Source of the DNA: an uncultured Roseiflexaceae bacterium
GTDB taxonomy: Bacteria; Chloroflexota; Chloroflexia; Chloroflexales; Roseiflexaceae
Direction: 5' to 3'
Assembly (NCBI GenBank): GCA_937988885.1
Contig: CALKHR010000022.1
Location: 97,315 to 161,314 of the forward strand
Length of the DNA: 64,000 nt
Shown: positions 61,642 through 64,000 of the stretch, in pieces
How positions within the stretch are numbered: the first letter of the stretch is position 1
How the letters are laid out: the number at the start of each line of letters is the position of its first letter
Translations under genes and position numbers: made by a program
The notes under the pieces: generated by a model
What the model was told of the DNA's origin: nothing
Databases searched by the model: none
The model's input: the letters and a program-made list of their open reading frames with translations, nothing else

Positions 61642-62472
61642 ATGAGCAATGTTGCTTTTCCCGAACTTCGATTTGTACCACTTGAGCAATGTGTTTTGCA
61701 CGAGGAAACGGATCCAACGCGAGTTGCTCGGTTGGTCGATCGGATACGACGAGAAGAACGGTTGCGCAATCCACCGATCCTTGGGCGCGTTGCAGGACTA
61801 GAGACCCTGCTGGTGCTCGATGGCGCCACCCGCGTTACGGCCCTTCAACAACTTGGCATTACGCATATACTAGGGCAGGTAGTTAACTACACCGATCCAG
61901 CAGTAGAACTACACACTTGGGCTCATGCGCTTGCGGGCCAGCCTTGGGAAGCCCTTGCGGATCTGTTGCATCAAGACCCTCAACTGCACACAGCATTTAG
62001 CACTGTCGAAGCTGCAAAAATAGCGCTTCATGAACGCCAATTATTGGCATTCTTGGCGAATCGCGAAGGACATGCGCTAGTAATCCATCGTCCGAGTAGT
62101 ATTGTCGAGCAAGCTGCAGTATTGCGCCATTTATTCGCATGCTACGCCGCACAAGCTACGATAACGCGCGTTCCGGCGGTTGAATGGCAGGGATTTTTGC
62201 AGCATCACCCGATAAGTGCGATCATGGTTTTTTCGGTATACGAAAAAGACGATCTGATTGCATTAGCGCGTCAGAAAGCAGTATTGTTGCCCGGGATCAC
62301 GCGTCACATTATTCCCGGGCGGGCGCTACGCTTAAACGTACCTTTGGAGATTTTACAAGAGGACCAAGAGCTAAGTGTAAAACAAACTTGGCTCGAAAAT
62401 TGGCTGCGAACACGTAATGCCGAACGTTCGGTGCGCTATTACACCGAACCGATTTTCTTATTTGATGAATAA
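61642..62472 (+). CDS. ParB/Srx-fold protein resembling SbnI/SerK free-serine kinases
   Basis: 276 residues. The first 90 residues carry the ParB-N-like core: VPLEQCVLHEETDPTRVARLVDRI, NPPILGR, LLVLDGATRVTALQQLGI. In SbnI and archaeal SerK an E in the HEE segment and the DG(H/N)xR loop support phosphorylation of free L-serine with ATP or ADP; here HEE and DGATR are both present. The rest has no helix-turn-helix of chromosomal ParB. Serine kinase activity is a hypothesis. AAGGTGG precedes ATG 61642. AT-richer than the neighbours. Confidence 0.7.
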   Translation: MSNVAFPELRFVPLEQCVLHEETDPTRVARLVDRIRREERLRNPPILGRVAGLETLLVLDGATRVTALQQLGITHILGQVVNYTDPAVELHTWAHALAGQPWEALADLLHQDPQLHTAFSTVEAAKIALHERQLLAFLANREGHALVIHRPSSIVEQAAVLRHLFACYAAQATITRVPAVEWQGFLQHHPISAIMVFSVYEKDDLIALARQKAVLLPGITRHIIPGRALRLNVPLEILQEDQELSVKQTWLENWLRTRNAERSVRYYTEPIFLFDE

Positions 62473-62621
62473 AGAAGGTCCATCGACTATACAATTAAGA
62501 GCGTGAGTCGTTGGGTAATAAATAACATAATAGCAGGTAGTTCTCTTTACAACACATAACAATTCATGCTACAATCGATTTAGCGCGCAGCATAGTCTAC
62601 CTGCGTTCTGTTCCGAATCTC

Positions 62622-62650
62622 TTGCAATGCCTTGACGCTTGCGCTATAAT
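62622..62650 (+). promoter_or_regulatory. Promoter for the TPR gene
   Basis: TTGCAA (62622-62627), 17-nt spacer, TATAAT (62645-62650), about 120 nt upstream of ATG 62770. The rest of the gap 62473-62769 holds only the leader. Confidence 0.85.
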
Positions 62651-62769
62651 GAATCTGTAGCTTTACGCATTATGGGGCGCTGCTTCGCCTTCGGAACAAA
62701 AGGATGCCAATTCATCCGTAAAAAATTACACTCGATGTCAACGCGGAGCAGGTACCCAGGAGGACCGAT

Positions 62770-64000
62770 ATGGCTAGCATGAGCCTGCAAGCGGCCTATG
62801 ACCAAGCCCGGCAATGGCTCGAAAGCAATGACCTGAATCGGGCGATCGGTCTGGCGCAATACATCCTCGAAAAATATCCCGATAACCTTGATGCCTATCG
62901 GATCCTGGGCGAAGCTTATCTGGCAGATCGTCAGCTTGATCGCGCACAGGAAGCTTTCGAGCGAGTGTTGCGTTCAGATCCTGAAAATATTCCGGCACAC
63001 GTCGGGTTGGGCTTTACCTACGAACGTCAAGGGCGGATCGATCAAGCGATCCCAGAATTTGAGCAGGCCCTTGAGATCAAGCCCAACATGTCAGAACTGC
63101 GCAGCCAGTTGATGCGCCTATACACTGAAGCATGGGGTAGCGAGCACGCTTACACACGGGTTAGCCATATTGGCCTTGCGCGTATGTACGCACGCGATGT
63201 ACGCCTCCTCCCGCAGGCTGTCAGTGAATTCCGCCAGGTTCTTGCCGAACAACCAGATCGTATTGACGCAATGATCGCAATGGCCGAGGTCCTCTGGCGC
63301 GATGGCCAGGAGGCTGAGGCGGTTGCTGTTTGTCGTAAGATCCTAGCCCGCCGACCAGAAGCGCTAAAAGCCAATCTGATTTTGGGCTATTCGGAAATGG
63401 CGAAGGGGAATCCCGAAGGTGAACGTGCTTGGGAGACCGCGCGTCGACTCGACCCCTATTTCACCGTTGCCAAGGCGATGTTCCCCACATTGCCCCCTGA
63501 TACACAGCCCGAACCGCAGATCGAAGAATGGGATGAGGAAGCTTGGAATCGGCGCCGCGCTGCTGAAGAGCAAGAGCGAATCGCTGCGACTCGGCCTATG
63601 GAGGCCGTCACTCCCGTTGCGAATGCCTACGCAAGCGTAGGGAATGGTTCGCATTCAACGGCTTCTTCAACTCTCATTGGCGATAGCGATGATTTCTTGG
63701 CGAGCTTGTTGGCGTTGAGCGTTCCCTCCGCGTCTGCTAAGTCTGCGACTCCTCCCCCTAGCCAGCCGGAAGAAGAGATCGATCTCGATCTCGGTATGGC
63801 TCCGTTCTCGCTCGATGATCTTGAGAGCGATCCTTCCAAGCCTTCGGTAGCCCCGGCTGCTTCGTCCGATGATGAGCCGTCGATGATGCCCTTCTCGCTG
63901 AGCGACTTGGGCTTGAGCGACGACGAAATCGCTGGCCTCGATAGTCTGAACGAGACAGAGAGCAGTGAGGCGCAAGCGCCTGCACCAGCGGCGGAGGCCG
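62770..64000 (+). CDS. TPR-repeat protein with PFSL-DLGLS motifs (partial, C-terminus outside window)
   Basis: 410 codons visible, open to the window end. AGGAGGACCGAT precedes ATG 62770. Residues about 1-230 contain tetratricopeptide repeats (e.g. DAYRILGEAYLADRQLDRAQEAFERVLRSDP and PAHVGLGFTYERQGRIDQAIPEFEQALEIKP), a scaffold for protein contact. From about 240 a low-complexity acidic region begins, with two copies of the motif PFSLxDL (MAPFSLDDLESD, MMPFSLSDLGLSDDEIAGL); further copies probably lie beyond. No signal peptide, so cytoplasmic. Function unknown. Confidence 0.88.
   Translation, partial: MASMSLQAAYDQARQWLESNDLNRAIGLAQYILEKYPDNLDAYRILGEAYLADRQLDRAQEAFERVLRSDPENIPAHVGLGFTYERQGRIDQAIPEFEQALEIKPNMSELRSQLMRLYTEAWGSEHAYTRVSHIGLARMYARDVRLLPQAVSEFRQVLAEQPDRIDAMIAMAEVLWRDGQEAEAVAVCRKILARRPEALKANLILGYSEMAKGNPEGERAWETARRLDPYFTVAKAMFPTLPPDTQPEPQIEEWDEEAWNRRRAAEEQERIAATRPMEAVTPVANAYASVGNGSHSTASSTLIGDSDDFLASLLALSVPSASAKSATPPPSQPEEEIDLDLGMAPFSLDDLESDPSKPSVAPAASSDDEPSMMPFSLSDLGLSDDEIAGLDSLNETESSEAQAPAPAAEA

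Overview
The window reads as a chromosomal segment of a Chloroflexota bacterium, probably class Chloroflexia. This is inference from gene content: ribonuclease Y beside spoVS, ferredoxin-dependent 2-oxoacid oxidoreductase with fused gamma-alpha subunits, L,D-transpeptidase with duplicated FGYP modules, DUF402 and PIG-L proteins, and a TPR protein with PFSL-DLGLS repeats. Starts are usually preceded by AGGAGG-like sites, and several sigma-A promoters (TTGACA-17-TATAAT type) are close to consensus. I see no tRNA, rRNA, CRISPR array, transposase or integrase.

Layout. 1-5.5 kb (minus strand): a Tat-exported 5'-nucleotidase-like enzyme cut by the window edge, then a valS unit headed by a strong promoter, a complete T-box leader, a membrane-anchored EEP-family phosphatase and a valine-rich mini-ORF. 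6-12 kb: spoVS and rny, an exported L,D-transpeptidase, a YjbQ protein, a DnaA-box cluster, DUF983 and M50-like proteins. 12-16.7 kb: mannonate dehydratase-like, DinB and M20 carbamoylase genes, and an MFS exporter. 16.7-22.4 kb: an AT-rich gap with DnaA boxes, a solitary HsdM-HsdS fusion methylase, an ABC exporter pair and a fused two-domain sugar-type permease. 22.4-25.7 kb: a translationally coupled operon of three GT2 glycosyltransferases and a DUF402 protein.

26-32 kb: MarR regulator, oligoendopeptidase F, lysA, thiol peroxidase and OsmC, PspC. 32.2-34.2 kb: a two-gene RloA/RloB (AbiL-type) putative antiphage module with its own promoter. 34.4-41 kb: the pxpABC 5-oxoprolinase operon, a repeat-rich spacer, an MFS transporter, and an NAD-kinase-like/SPFH pair under a promoter with an overlapping palindromic operator. 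41-51 kb: KorAB-type 2-oxoacid:ferredoxin oxidoreductase, ABC-F ATPase, another repeat-rich spacer, DUF58, MoxR, a P22-antirepressor-like protein and MoeA. 51-55.8 kb: thioredoxin reductase, a three-domain lamin-tail surface protein, ROK kinase. 56-64 kb: a 50-residue protein coupled to a 621-residue acidic-tailed protein of unknown function, then HEAT, PIG-L, FemAB, coiled-coil and ParB/SerK-like proteins, and the start of a TPR protein that leaves the window.

Most genes are housekeeping metabolism, envelope and redox functions. The parts that look least ordinary are the T-box/leader-peptide arrangement before valS, the RloAB pair, the orphan M-S methylase next to DnaA boxes, the 50/621-residue pair, the fused permease, and the families of intergenic palindromes and direct repeats shared between distant spacers.
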